DNA of 64,000 nt from an uncultured Nitrospirales bacterium (lineage in GTDB: Bacteria > Nitrospirota > Nitrospiria > Nitrospirales > UBA8639). A model generated the notes under the pieces. It worked only from the letters and a program-made list of their open reading frames with translations, did no database searches and was not told where the DNA came from. Location: NCBI GenBank assembly GCA_958295805.1, contig OY282373.1, positions 1,769,001-1,833,000 on the forward strand. The letters run 5' to 3'. Positions 1-10,265 of the stretch are shown here, piece after piece. The translations under genes and the position numbers were made by a program. Numbering within the stretch: the first letter of the stretch is position 1; the number at the start of each line of letters is the position of its first letter.

Positions 1-772
1 GGCCGTCGCCGTTGAACTGGCCGGTGCGGACCGCAGCGATGGCGTAGGCGAAATCACGCAGCTCCCGCCGCGCTACGCAGACCTCTCCCTCGATGAGAAG
101 GTGATCCCTGAAAAAAAAGTTGAAGCCGTTGAAGCCGTGCTGCTTGCGGTGGCAGGGGAGGTCGTTCATGTCAACCGGATCCACGTGAAGGAAGAATTCG
201 GGTTCAACGTCCTCCGAGCTGCATTGGTCACTGACGTAGATGAGGCTGTCTCCAACGAGATAAATGTCCCAGTCGGAGCGGATGACCGGATCACCGGCAT
301 CTTCTACTATTCTTTCCACCTCGGTGAGGCTTCCCCAAAAATGGTTCTGGCCGCCGATCTGATGACCCACACTAATTTGGTAGGTGGGGTACTCGGGGAG
401 CTGAAAGACCATCAAGCACTTCCCGTCAAACTTTACGCCATTCTCGCCAAAGTCGAAATACACAGTGCGCCGATTCCGTCCCTGCTGCTTGACATATACC
501 GGTAAATTGTTCGCGTCAACCGGAGCCAGGGAAAGCACGAAACGGTTAGCTACGTCCTCGGTTTCGCAAGATTCATTGACGTAAGTCAGCGTTTTTTTCG
601 ATTCGTTGTGGTACAAGTCAAAGCCACTGCCGCTGGCGATCGGAGAACCGGTCACCGTATCCCGGTAGATTTGCCGGTAGGCGTCGGCGGTGGTATCGTC
701 CACCGCCGACAGGTTGAGGGCGGCAACGCTCAGGACGGCGTTATTATACGCGACGGTGGACGATCGGAGCAA
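1..772 (-). pseudogene. Two-module protein, copy 1, cut by window edge
   Basis: This is the copy 1 counterpart of the gene at 7125-7958; its 3' end lies outside the window. It encodes two successive copies of the C-terminal module found throughout the array. The first is a degenerate copy and the second a canonical one (about residue 163 onward, truncated here). It overlaps the end of the upstream glycosyltransferase fragment in another frame. The residues just after its start resemble the usual tail of a GT39-like protein, so it was probably once the C-terminal part of that protein and was split off by a frameshift. It could still be translated separately from the Met at 772. Confidence 0.6.
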
Positions 773-2009
773 ATACCGCTACCTTCCTTCTGTTAAAGTC
801 GTTGTTAAAGTGGTTGGTGACGTAGAAATCGGCGATGGTCTCTCCTTCGCCTTTGATGGCTATCCTCTGCCAGGCTGACTCTGGAAGAAACGCGCGATTC
901 CGATATTTATGCCAGTTATTGTCCCCGCCTTTGCTCACTATCCTTTGCCGGGCCGACTCCGGAAGAAACGCGCGATTCCGATGGATATACCCCTTATTAC
1001 CCCACACGTATATAAGGGAGTCCGGATACGTTTCCGTCAGCCAGCGCAGACCGTCCAGGTAAGCAGTCCCCCAGTATTCCAGAGGATACTGGTCGCCGAG
1101 GAGCCCCGGCGTTTCCCGGTCCACCAGGAAATTGAAATATGCTTGCTGATAGGGATGAATCCGAACCATCTGCAGGACAACGAGGAAAATACCCGCTCCC
1201 ACGAGGGTGTACACCCCGGCGCGGACGACGGTACGCCCCGAGACAGAAGCCAGACAATGCAGCCCGAACGCTGCCAGCGCGCAAAACGGCGCGTAGAGGA
1301 AGTACGTCTGTCGCCATCCGTTGTACATTGTGGGAGTAACCACGACGACTGCGATGAAGGTCATAATCAGGCAGCCGATTAGCAGGAAGCCAAATTTCAG
1401 GTCGGCGTGGCCCAGGATGTCCCGGGGACGGGTCCAGCCGCGACGGATGACGGCGATTATTCCGGCAACGCCCAGCAGGAGCGCGACCGGCGGGGTCGTA
1501 ATGGCGATCCAGGTTGGGATGTAATGGGGCGGCAGATTATTTCCCATTATCAACTCGCCCTGGAACAGTTGGGGGAACACGGTCTGGTGATGGGCCAGCG
1601 TGGCAAACATCTCGACGGAGCGCTCAATGGGGTTAGCCCAGAGGTAGGGAAGGGTAGCGTATAGAGCGAACATTGCGGCCAGGGCGAACACGCCGCCGGT
1701 GATCAACGCGTGTTTTCTGCCCCCCTCTCCCGTGTCAAAGAGCAAGTCCAGAGCGCGTACGGCCGGCACGGCGGCAAACAAGACCACGCCCAGGATGCGA
1801 ATGTTGATGAGAATGCCGACGGCTAGGCCGCACAGCAGAAACGCCCCCACCGTATCTTTGCGGAAAGCCCGGTGCGTCAGGAACAGGGCCACCATGAACA
1901 TCGCGACCAGAGGCAGGTCTTTGGTGTTGACGAAGGATTCAGCGTACAATCGAGGTTGCAGCAGGAACAGCAGCATCGCTCCGACCTGCTCAAATCCTTC
2001 GTTCGTCAT
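744..2009 (-). pseudogene. GT39-like GT-C glycosyltransferase, 5'-truncated
   Basis: The 422-residue frame is a multi-spanning membrane protein resembling GT39/PMT-type lipid-linked sugar transferases, with the typical family stretch SPRL/QPRLYAESF-NTKDLP near its start. The first 100 or more residues, which in this superfamily carry the catalytic acidic loop, are missing. The upstream DNA belongs to a different glycosyltransferase (junction near 2049). The luminal C-terminal part contains an imperfect 26-residue (78-bp) internal duplication (RNRAFLPESA, about 863-1010). The frame then ends out of register with the module-encoding ORF at 1-772. Missing N-terminus plus a frameshifted C-terminus makes it very likely inactive. 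Confidence 0.7.
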
Positions 2010-2049
2010 AGTCCGCTTTCTTTGCGGGACTTTGTTTATGCAGATGTCA

Positions 2050-3024
2050 ATAGTAGCGGCCAGTAGAAGTCCAGCGGACGGTACTCGAAATGGTCGCCGC
2101 CGATCCGCATCACATAGGCCATGTGGACGCCGACCAGGAGCAGCACCAGCGCCCATATCCCGTCCTTGGATGCTCGCCAGCGATTCCGCATGGCGACTGC
2201 GGCCAAGGGGATCAGCAGATACAGCCCGGTCTCCAGCGCCGCCGCCCACAGGTAGCGAAACCCCGACTCATACCAAGGCCGCACATGCTTGGCGTACCAG
2301 GTGTTGGGCAGCCATTCGCCGTAATAGCCGTAGCGCCACAGGAAATGGGTGCCGACCAGGATGACAAAGGGTGCTGCCAAATAGATCAACCGCCGCCAGT
2401 CCGGATTGAGACGCCCCGTGTCCGCCATCCGCTGGATGACGAACCAGCCGAAGCACAACGCCGCCAACAGCGGGCCTTCGGGCCGCGTCAAGGCGGCAGC
2501 GGCCAGGCTCAACGACGCCACCAGCAAGCCCCGCCGGCTGTCTCTGTACAGGCTCAGGCACATCACGGCTAGGACGATGAAGAAGGTGAACTGCCGCGTC
2601 TCCAGTCCGCCGCCGGACGTCCACACCGCGAAGGTGGCGCTGGCGCACACGAGCCCCTGGGCCATCCATGCGACCAGCCCCCGGTGGCCAGCAACGGCAG
2701 GCATGCGATCCACCACATCATCACGGCGATGGTGCCGGCGGTAAAAACGACCGACAGCCACGGCGCCGCTCGCTCCGGCGCCGCTCCCGACAATCCCCAT
2801 ATCGCCGCCAGCTCCAGCACCCACAGGAAATTGGAATAGCCCTCAACATATTCGCCGGGGTTGAAAACCAAGCCGTGGCCTTCGAGCAGGTTACGGACGT
2901 AGCGGAAACTGATGAACGCGTCGTCGCACAGAAACCACGCAACAGAAGAGAGCCAGCCCAGCAGTGCCAACCACGGCAAATGCAGCAGCATTACGCGCGT
3001 ATTTCGGATGGCATTCTCCTTCAT
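2050..3024 (-). pseudogene. AftB-like GT-C glycosyltransferase, frameshifted and 3'-truncated
   Basis: It begins like the intact paralogs (MKENAIRNTRVMLLHLPW, then the [19 protein letters not shown] motif of AftB-like enzymes). The frame breaks near 2688, where one base is missing relative to the paralogs at about 4830 and 16130. The homology resumes in another frame and stops at DFYWPLL near 2050, where foreign sequence of a GT39-like gene takes over. About half of the protein is lost, including the soluble C-terminal part and the module. It is therefore a remnant formed by recombination or deletion between two glycosyltransferase genes. Confidence 0.85.
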
Positions 3025-3079
3025 TGGGGATTGCCCACGTGTTGCGTCTCCGATTCATCGACCAGAGAGTTGCAGGTAA

Positions 3080-5167
3080 TCACGGTGCGGCTTTCCCGTC
3101 ATTCGCCGGCTCGACAACATCGAAACTGCCCTCCCATATCCGGACCTCGCCGGTGAACTGGCCGGTGCGGACCGCGGCGATGGCGTAATCAGGCAGCTCC
3201 CGTATCGCTACGCAGACTTCTCCCTCAATGAGACGGTGAGTCCCGAAGACGAAGTCCAGGTTGTCGAAGCCGTACTGCTTGCGGTGGTCGGGGAGGTCGT
3301 TCATGTCAACCGGGTTCAGGTGGAGGAAGAACATCGGTTCAGCATCCTCCGGGCTGCACTGGTCCTTGGCGTAGATGAGACTGTTCCTGACGAGATACAC
3401 ATCCCAGTCGGACCGAATTGCCGGTTGGTTGTCTCGGAGCAGCTCTGTCCAGTAATCGCGGTGGAACACCTGCAAGTCTCGTCCGGCAAAACGGTTGAAG
3501 ACCCACTGCCGATCGGGAGAGTCAAAGGGCATCCACAGAGCCGGGCCGACCTTGATGGCGTACTCCGCACGGCCACGCGCTTGGAATTCACTGTTTGCCA
3601 GCGGGCGTATCATGAAGTTGACACCCCGATCTTCGAGGTATCCAAGTGGTGGTTGACGGTCGTGGGCGATTATGCGCTGATGGTTGGCCCTTTCGACCGG
3701 GTTGCGCGCCACTGTCGCGTCGGTCAAGCCGTATACGTCGATGACCTTCAGGTCGGGAAGATAATAGAAGCGGATTCCGAGCGCACCGCCAGCCATCAGC
3801 GCGTCATCGGGAATCACTCCGTTCTCCATGTTCTCCCAGGGCTTCCATTTCCGCAATTGCATGTTGGCGAACTCGCGGTGCTCCGCGAAACACGTAGCGA
3901 CGGCCTGCCGGCCAATCTGGCGGCGCAGGTCGTTTGAGGCGGCGACAAGCATCGGCATCCCTGGCGTGGCGAGTAACCACGCAGCATTTCTGTCATCAAG
4001 TTCCGTGTAATGTTCGCCCCCCCACTGAAACAACCGGGCGCCCTGAATCGCGCTGGTATAGAACAACACCGGTACGAAGAGGACAATCGCGCACGTTCGC
4101 GCACCCACTGCCAAACGGGGTAGTCGTCGCAACCACCGGTGGTTGGCAATCCGCGAGGCGAGGTACGCGATGCCCATGGACGCGGGGACAGCCAGCAGTG
4201 GCCAGTAGAAGTCCAGCGGACGGTACTCGAAATAGTCGCCGCCGATCCGCATCACATAGGCCATGTGGACGCCGACCAGGAGCAGCACCAGCGCCCATAT
4301 GCCGTCACGGGATGCTCGCCAGCAGTTCCGCATGGCGACTGCGGCCAAGGGGATCAGCAGATACAGCCCGGTCTCCAGCGCCGCCGCCCACAGGTAGCGA
4401 AAACCCGACTCATACCAAGGCCGCACATGCTTGGCGTAGTAGGTGTTGGGCAGCCATTCGCCGTAATAGCCGTAGCGCCACAGGAAATGGGTGCCGACCA
4501 GGATGACAAAGGGTGCTGCCAAATAGATCAACCGCCGCCAGTCCAGATTGAGACGCCCCGTGTCCGCCATCCGCTGGATGACGAACCAGCCGAAGCACAA
4601 GGCCGCCAACAGCGGGCCTTCAGGCCGCGTCAAGGTGGCAGCAGCCAGGCTCAACGACGCCACCAGCAAGCCCTGGCGGCTGTCTCTGTAAAGGCTCAGG
4701 CACACCACGGCCAGGACGATGAAGAAGGTGAACTGCCGCGTTTCCAGCCCGCCGCCGGAAGTCCACACCGCGAAGGTGGCGCTGGCGCACACGAGCCCCT
4801 GGGCCATCCATGCGACCAGCCCCCGGTGACGCAGCAACGGCAGGCGTGCGATCCACCACATCATTGCGGCGATGGTGCCGGCGGTAAAAGCGACCGACAG
4901 CCACGGCGCCGCTCGCTCCGGCGCCACTCCCGACCATCCCCATATCGCTGCCAGCTCCAGCACCCACAGGAAATTGGAATAGCCCTCAACATATTCGCCG
5001 GGGTTGAATACCAAGCCGTGGCCTTCAAGCAGGTTACGGACATAGCGGAAGCTGATGAACGCGTCGTCGCACAGGAACCACGCAACCGAGGAGAACCATC
5101 CCAGCAGTGCCAACCACGGCAAATGCAGCAGAATGACTCGCGCGTTTCGGAGGGCACTCTCCTTCAT
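3080..5167 (-). CDS. AftB-like GT-C membrane glycosyltransferase with C-terminal module
   Basis: The 695-residue protein has an N-terminal block of about 10 membrane helices (residues 10-390) and a soluble extracytoplasmic part. The first outer loop carries the acidic pair in [18 protein letters not shown] followed by [16 protein letters not shown]. This is the arrangement of AftB-like (GT89-related) transferases, which take a pentose from a polyprenyl-phosphate donor. Residues of about 390-570 match the family's soluble region ([19 protein letters not shown]). The last 110 residues are the array's shared module. The start is supported by GGAGG 8 nt upstream. It follows the ASST-like gene by 26 bp in the same direction. 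The donor sugar is an inference from the DprE1-like gene at 18.4 kb. Confidence 0.85.
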   Translation of the reverse strand: MKESALRNARVILLHLPWLALLGWFSSVAWFLCDDAFISFRYVRNLLEGHGLVFNPGEYVEGYSNFLWVLELAAIWGWSGVAPERAAPWLSVAFTAGTIAAMMWWIARLPLLRHRGLVAWMAQGLVCASATFAVWTSGGGLETRQFTFFIVLAVVCLSLYRDSRQGLLVASLSLAAATLTRPEGPLLAALCFGWFVIQRMADTGRLNLDWRRLIYLAAPFVILVGTHFLWRYGYYGEWLPNTYYAKHVRPWYESGFRYLWAAALETGLYLLIPLAAVAMRNCWRASRDGIWALVLLLVGVHMAYVMRIGGDYFEYRPLDFYWPLLAVPASMGIAYLASRIANHRWLRRLPRLAVGARTCAIVLFVPVLFYTSAIQGARLFQWGGEHYTELDDRNAAWLLATPGMPMLVAASNDLRRQIGRQAVATCFAEHREFANMQLRKWKPWENMENGVIPDDALMAGGALGIRFYYLPDLKVIDVYGLTDATVARNPVERANHQRIIAHDRQPPLGYLEDRGVNFMIRPLANSEFQARGRAEYAIKVGPALWMPFDSPDRQWVFNRFAGRDLQVFHRDYWTELLRDNQPAIRSDWDVYLVRNSLIYAKDQCSPEDAEPMFFLHLNPVDMNDLPDHRKQYGFDNLDFVFGTHRLIEGEVCVAIRELPDYAIAAVRTGQFTGEVRIWEGSFDVVEPANDGKAAP

Positions 5168-5193
5168 TGGAGATCCTCCACGTGTAGTGCCTC

Positions 5194-7119
5194 CTATTTA
5201 TCGGACAGAGAGTTGTAGGTGAAGCTGCCGTTCCAAATTTGGCCTTCGCCGGGGACGAACTGGCCGGTGCGGATCGCGGCGATGGCGTAGTCAGGCAGTT
5301 CCCGTCTCGCTATGCAGACTTTTCCCTCAATGAGACCGTGATCCCTGAAAGCAAAGTCCAGGTTGTCGAAGCCGTACTGCTTACGGTGGCTGGGGAGGTC
5401 GTTCACGTCAACCGGGTCCAGGTGGAGGAAGAACCTTGGTTCAGCGTCATCCGGGGTGCACTGCTCCTTCTTGTAGATGAGGCTGTCTTCGACGAGATAC
5501 ACCTCCCAGTCGGAGCGGATGATCGGCCGGGCACCACCCAGCGGCCCCGACACCCAATCGCTTACCGACATTGTCTTGGTTCGAGTCGGCCTGACTGTGG
5601 AGTAAAGTTCGATTGGCTCACCCGGAGTCAAGTCCAGCCCTTGCAGACCCGGGTGGTCCGGCGCATACCGATAAGCGCGGTACACATGATTAGCCGGTCC
5701 TCCTCCACGGCCCGCTAGCTCGCCTTGACGCACAGGGCCGTTGCTGGTCATCGGGTTGACGTACTTCCAAACCGTTTTGCCGGCCGGCGTTACCTCGAAA
5801 ATCGTGCCCCGTGCCCCATAGCAAATCAGTGTGTTCCCGTTGGGCAGCCGTTGCGCCCCGGAGATAAAACGGGTGTAAAAGTCGCTGGGCGTGGCGGCAG
5901 TATAAGTCCATACCGGTTCGGCCGGCGCATAAGCCACGCCGGGATCCAGCCGGTAGTTGGCCCCGTCCACCGGCGGAACAATCTCCTCTACCGACGAGTA
6001 ACCGCGCCGTAAATCCGGGAACTCCGGGCCGTTGTTGAAAATGAGGATGTTGCCGGCCCCGGCCAGTCCGGGGGGAATCCAGTGCGGATTATGCTGCCAG
6101 AAAAGTTGCTGGTCGTCGGCCGTCCCGGCCCGGTAGGCGCGGGGGTTGCCCCAGCGGTACAGCAGGTCGCCGCCCATGCCGCTATTGCCGCCGCCGGAGC
6201 CGGCCGCCTCGGCCGTGGTGGTGCTATGGTCGATAATCCACACTTCGCTGAAATGACGGGGCGACAGCATAACCTGGTCCAATTCCGGGTTATAGTCAAT
6301 TCCGTTGCTGTGTATCCAATCCGCCGAGTTATCCAGGGTGGCTGCCTCGGCAAGGCGGAAGTTGAGGTCAATCAACTCCGGTCGCTCGGCCACCACGCCA
6401 TAATTGGCCTTGCCGGGGTCAAAGTCTTGAATCAGATGATCCCACGCCGACCACTCCCAAACAATTTCGCAGCTTGCTGGCCCGGTGATTCGGGCTTCCA
6501 CAATATGCGGCGCCACCAAGCCCTTATCGCCGATAAATTCCGGGTTGGCGCCGGCGGCGATGACCTCCTCCGGCGTTTTACGTTGCCGGGACAGCAACAG
6601 CACATTCCCGTTGGGCATTTTAAGGAAGTCATGATGCGGGCTCCCCTGAGTACAGTCCGAAACGATATTCCCGTTCCAGTCAATTTCCTGCACACTGCGG
6701 TTCGGGTCGCGGTCCGGGTCGCGGTCCGGGTATTCTTCTATAGTCGTCAGCAGATTTCCATTCTCCAGCAACCTTGCGAACAGGATATGAGCATCCAATT
6801 CCCACTTGCGAACTACCCGCCCCTGATTGTCAATCAGGTAAATCGTCTTGCCTCGTTTTTTATTAAATAAAGTGTAGCCGTCAAATGCCTCCGACTCGTT
6901 CAGGAACAACCCGACCGTTTTGGCAGCAGGCGTCAAGGCGGCCGCGGGGTCAGGAGCCGGCACCGAGGTGAGTGTAAGGGCGATGAACAAGACGAGTAGC
7001 GCGTGGCGTAACCGGGAGGACAGAGTTGCCCCCCCCCCAGATTTCAGGCAGCGGGCGGCCAGAGCGCGCCAGCGGCCCATCAGCGCGGCGACCTCGGGCG
7101 TGGTCATCTTCTTGTTCAT
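5194..7119 (-). CDS. ASST-like (arylsulfotransferase family) exported protein with C-terminal module
   Basis: The 641-residue protein has an N-terminal hydrophobic segment ([18 protein letters not shown]) that should export or anchor it. Residues of about 65-500 look like the arylsulfotransferase beta-propeller family. They show repeated blades such as [21 protein letters not shown] and [11 protein letters not shown], and the histidine motifs [16 protein letters not shown] and WQHNPHW. Members of this family move sulfate between aryl groups in the periplasm, but I cannot establish the activity of this one. The last 110 residues are the array module, ending in YNSLSDK. The Met at 7119 was chosen because it lies just after the stop of the preceding gene and places the hydrophobic segment correctly. 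Function inside a glycan locus is unclear. Confidence 0.75.
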   Translation of the reverse strand: MNKKMTTPEVAALMGRWRALAARCLKSGGGATLSSRLRHALLVLFIALTLTSVPAPDPAAALTPAAKTVGLFLNESEAFDGYTLFNKKRGKTIYLIDNQGRVVRKWELDAHILFARLLENGNLLTTIEEYPDRDPDRDPNRSVQEIDWNGNIVSDCTQGSPHHDFLKMPNGNVLLLSRQRKTPEEVIAAGANPEFIGDKGLVAPHIVEARITGPASCEIVWEWSAWDHLIQDFDPGKANYGVVAERPELIDLNFRLAEAATLDNSADWIHSNGIDYNPELDQVMLSPRHFSEVWIIDHSTTTAEAAGSGGGNSGMGGDLLYRWGNPRAYRAGTADDQQLFWQHNPHWIPPGLAGAGNILIFNNGPEFPDLRRGYSSVEEIVPPVDGANYRLDPGVAYAPAEPVWTYTAATPSDFYTRFISGAQRLPNGNTLICYGARGTIFEVTPAGKTVWKYVNPMTSNGPVRQGELAGRGGGPANHVYRAYRYAPDHPGLQGLDLTPGEPIELYSTVRPTRTKTMSVSDWVSGPLGGARPIIRSDWEVYLVEDSLIYKKEQCTPDDAEPRFFLHLDPVDVNDLPSHRKQYGFDNLDFAFRDHGLIEGKVCIARRELPDYAIAAIRTGQFVPGEGQIWNGSFTYNSLSDK

Positions 7120-7124
7120 GTCGT

Positions 7125-7958
7125 TCAAGGTGCAGCCTGCCCGTCGCCTGGCGGCCCGGCGAGGTCGAAGCCGCCGTTCCAAATCTGGCCGTCGCCGTTG
7201 AACTGGCCGGTGCGGACCGCAGCGATGGCGTAGGCGAAATCACGCAGCTCCCGCCGCGCTACGCAGACCTCTCCCTCGATGAGAAGGTGATCCCTGAAAA
7301 AAAAGTTGAAGCCGTTGAAGCCGTGCTGCTTGCGGTGGCAGGGGAGGTCGTTCATGTCAACCGGATCCACGTGAAGGAAGAATTCGGGTTCAACGTCCTC
7401 CGAGCTGCATTGGTCACTGACGTAGATGAGGCTGTCTCCAACGAGATAAATGTCCCAGTCGGAGCGGATGACCGGATCACCGGCATCTTCTACTATTCTT
7501 TCCACCTCGGTGAGGCTTCCCCAAAAATGGTTCTGGCCGCCGATCTGATGACCCACACTAATTTGGTAGGTGGGGTACTCGGGGAGCTGAAAGACCATCA
7601 AGCACTTCCCGTCAAACTTTACGCCATTCTCGCCAAAGTCGAAATACACAGTGCGCCGATTCCGTCCCTGCTGCTTGACATATACCGGTAAATTGTTCGC
7701 GTCAACCGGAGCCAGGGAAAGCACGAAACGGTTAGCTACGTCCTCGGTTTCGCAAGATTCATTGACGTAAGTCAGCGTTTTTTTCGATTCGTTGTGGTAC
7801 AAGTCAAAGCCACTGCCGCTGGCGATCGGAGAACCGGTCACCGTATCCCGGTAGATTTGCCGGTAGGCGTCGGCGGTGGTATCGTCCACCGCCGACAGGT
7901 TGAGGGCGGCAACGCTCAGGACGGCGTTATTATACGCGACGGTGGACGATCGGAGCAA
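7125..7958 (-). CDS. Protein made of two tandem C-terminal-type modules
   Basis: The 277-residue ORF consists almost entirely of two module copies. Residues about 47-147 form a diverged copy (SGFDLYHNE, FVLSLAPVDANNLP, FDGKCLMVFQLPEYPTYQI). Residues 163-265 form a canonical one ([36 protein letters not shown]). The first 25 residues (NNAVLSVAALNLS) resemble the C-terminal tail of GT39-like proteins, so this was probably the end of the glycosyltransferase at 7930-9195 before a frameshift. The next gene starts 5 bp after its stop. No known domain name is assigned to the module. Confidence 0.6.
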   Translation of the reverse strand: MLRSSTVAYNNAVLSVAALNLSAVDDTTADAYRQIYRDTVTGSPIASGSGFDLYHNESKKTLTYVNESCETEDVANRFVLSLAPVDANNLPVYVKQQGRNRRTVYFDFGENGVKFDGKCLMVFQLPEYPTYQISVGHQIGGQNHFWGSLTEVERIVEDAGDPVIRSDWDIYLVGDSLIYVSDQCSSEDVEPEFFLHVDPVDMNDLPCHRKQHGFNGFNFFFRDHLLIEGEVCVARRELRDFAYAIAAVRTGQFNGDGQIWNGGFDLAGPPGDGQAAP

Positions 7959-9195
7959 ATACCGCTACCTTCCTTCTGTTAAAGTCGTTGTTAAAGTGGT
8001 TGGTGACGTAGAAATCGGCGATGGTCTCTCCTTCGCCTTTGATGGCTATCCTCTGCCAGGCTGACTCTGGAAGAAACGCGCGATTCCGATATTTATGCCA
8101 GTTATTGTCCCCGCCTTTGCTCACTATCCTTTGCCGGGCCGACTCCGGAAGAAACGCGCGATTCCGATGGATATACCCCTTATTACCCCACACGTATATA
8201 AGGGAGTCCGGATACGTTTCCGTCAGCCAGCGCAGACCGTCCAGGTAAGCAGTCCCCCAGTATTCCAGAGGATACTGGTCGCCGAGGAGCCCCGGCGTTT
8301 CCCGGTCCACCAGGAAATTGAAATATGCTTGCTGATAGGGATGAATCCGAACCATCTGCAGGACAACGAGGAAAATACCCGCTCCCACGAGGGTGTACAC
8401 CCCGGCGCGGACGACGGTACGCCCCGAGACAGAAGCCAGACAATGCAGCCCGAACGCTGCCAGCGCGCAAAACGGCGCGTAGAGGAAGTACGTCTGTCGC
8501 CATCCGTTGTACATTGTGGGAGTAACCACGACGACTGCGATGAAGGTCATAATCAGGCAGCCGATTAGCAGGAAGCCAAATTTCAGGTCGGCGTGGCCCA
8601 GGATGTCCCGGGGACGGGTCCAGCCGCGACGGATGACGGCGATTATTCCGGCAACGCCCAGCAGGAGCGCGACCGGCGGGGTCGTAATGGCGATCCAGGT
8701 TGGGATGTAATGGGGCGGCAGATTATTTCCCATTATCAACTCGCCCTGGAACAGTTGGGGGAACACGGTCTGGTGATGGGCCAGCGTGGCAAACATCTCG
8801 ACGGAGCGCTCAATGGGGTTAGCCCAGAGGTAGGGAAGGGTAGCGTATAGAGCGAACATTGCGGCCAGGGCGAACACGCCGCCGGTGATCAACGCGTGTT
8901 TTCTGCCCCCCTCTCCCGTGTCAAAGAGCAAGTCCAGAGCGCGTACGGCCGGCACGGCGGCAAACAAGACCACGCCCAGGATGCGAATGTTGATGAGAAT
9001 GCCGACGGCTAGGCCGCACAGCAGAAACGCCCCCACCGTATCTTTGCGGAAAGCCCGGTGCGTCAGGAACAGGGCCACCATGAACATCGCGACCAGAGGC
9101 AGGTCTTTGGTGTTGACGAAGGATTCAGCGTACAATCGAGGTTGCAGCAGGAACAGCAGCATCGCTCCGACCTGCTCAAATCCTTCGTTCGTCAT
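7930..9195 (-). pseudogene. GT39-like glycosyltransferase fragment, copy 2
   Basis: This copy matches the fragment at 744-2009, with the same missing N-terminus, the same junction to AftB-like sequence (near 9236) and the same 78-bp internal duplication. The lesions therefore predate the 7.2-kb duplication. It overlaps the start of the two-module ORF by 29 bp in a different frame. Confidence 0.7.
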
Positions 9196-9235
9196 AGTCC
9201 GCTTTCTTTGCGGGACTTTGTTTATGCAGATGTCA

Positions 9236-10210
9236 ATAGTAGCGGCCAGTAGAAGTCCAGCGGACGGTACTCGAAATGGTCGCCGCCGATCCGCATCACA
9301 TAGGCCATGTGGACGCCGACCAGGAGCAGCACCAGCGCCCATATCCCGTCCTTGGATGCTCGCCAGCGATTCCGCATGGCGACTGCGGCCAAGGGGATCA
9401 GCAGATACAGCCCGGTCTCCAGCGCCGCCGCCCACAGGTAGCGAAACCCCGACTCATACCAAGGCCGCACATGCTTGGCGTACCAGGTGTTGGGCAGCCA
9501 TTCGCCGTAATAGCCGTAGCGCCACAGGAAATGGGTGCCGACCAGGATGACAAAGGGTGCTGCCAAATAGATCAACCGCCGCCAGTCCGGATTGAGACGC
9601 CCCGTGTCCGCCATCCGCTGGATGACGAACCAGCCGAAGCACAACGCCGCCAACAGCGGGCCTTCGGGCCGCGTCAAGGCGGCAGCGGCCAGGCTCAACG
9701 ACGCCACCAGCAAGCCCCGCCGGCTGTCTCTGTACAGGCTCAGGCACATCACGGCTAGGACGATGAAGAAGGTGAACTGCCGCGTCTCCAGTCCGCCGCC
9801 GGACGTCCACACCGCGAAGGTGGCGCTGGCGCACACGAGCCCCTGGGCCATCCATGCGACCAGCCCCCGGTGGCCAGCAACGGCAGGCATGCGATCCACC
9901 ACATCATCACGGCGATGGTGCCGGCGGTAAAAACGACCGACAGCCACGGCGCCGCTCGCTCCGGCGCCGCTCCCGACAATCCCCATATCGCCGCCAGCTC
10001 CAGCACCCACAGGAAATTGGAATAGCCCTCAACATATTCGCCGGGGTTGAAAACCAAGCCGTGGCCTTCGAGCAGGTTACGGACGTAGCGGAAACTGATG
10101 AACGCGTCGTCGCACAGAAACCACGCAACAGAAGAGAGCCAGCCCAGCAGTGCCAACCACGGCAAATGCAGCAGCATTACGCGCGTATTTCGGATGGCAT
10201 TCTCCTTCAT
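9236..10210 (-). pseudogene. AftB-like glycosyltransferase remnant, copy 2
   Basis: This copy matches the remnant at 2050-3024, with the one-base deletion (near 9874) and the same truncation point. The intergenic stretch 10211-10265 upstream carries a vestige (antisense of AACTCTCTGG) that matches the 3' end of the ASST-like gene. This indicates that a module-ending gene once lay here. Confidence 0.85.
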
Positions 10211-10265
10211 TGGGGATTGCCCACGTGTTGCGTCTCCGATTCATCGACCAGAGAGTTGCAGGTAA

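Larger units (their letters stand above)
1..7186. repeat. Tandem duplication, copy 1 (left end open)
   Basis: This segment reappears from base 7187 onward with a constant offset of 7186, and the gene and pseudogene set is the same with essentially identical proteins. Differences visible by eye are few and lie near the right end: a 72-bp indel, a K/R change in the fourth codon of the ASST-like gene, and single substitutions near 7069 and 7111. The duplication may extend left of the window. Near-identity over 7 kb points to a recent event; the few real differences argue against a simple assembly double-count. Confidence 0.95.

Noticed and set aside
1139-1382. Short plus-strand frames across the glycosyltransferase remnants
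   Set aside because: They lie opposite clear membrane-protein coding sequence and show no motif of their own.
4139-5218. 359-residue plus-strand frame (and its copy at 11325-12404)
   Set aside because: It is antisense to the AftB-like gene and is rich in Gln, Pro, His and Arg. The minus-strand frame has membrane helices and family motifs.
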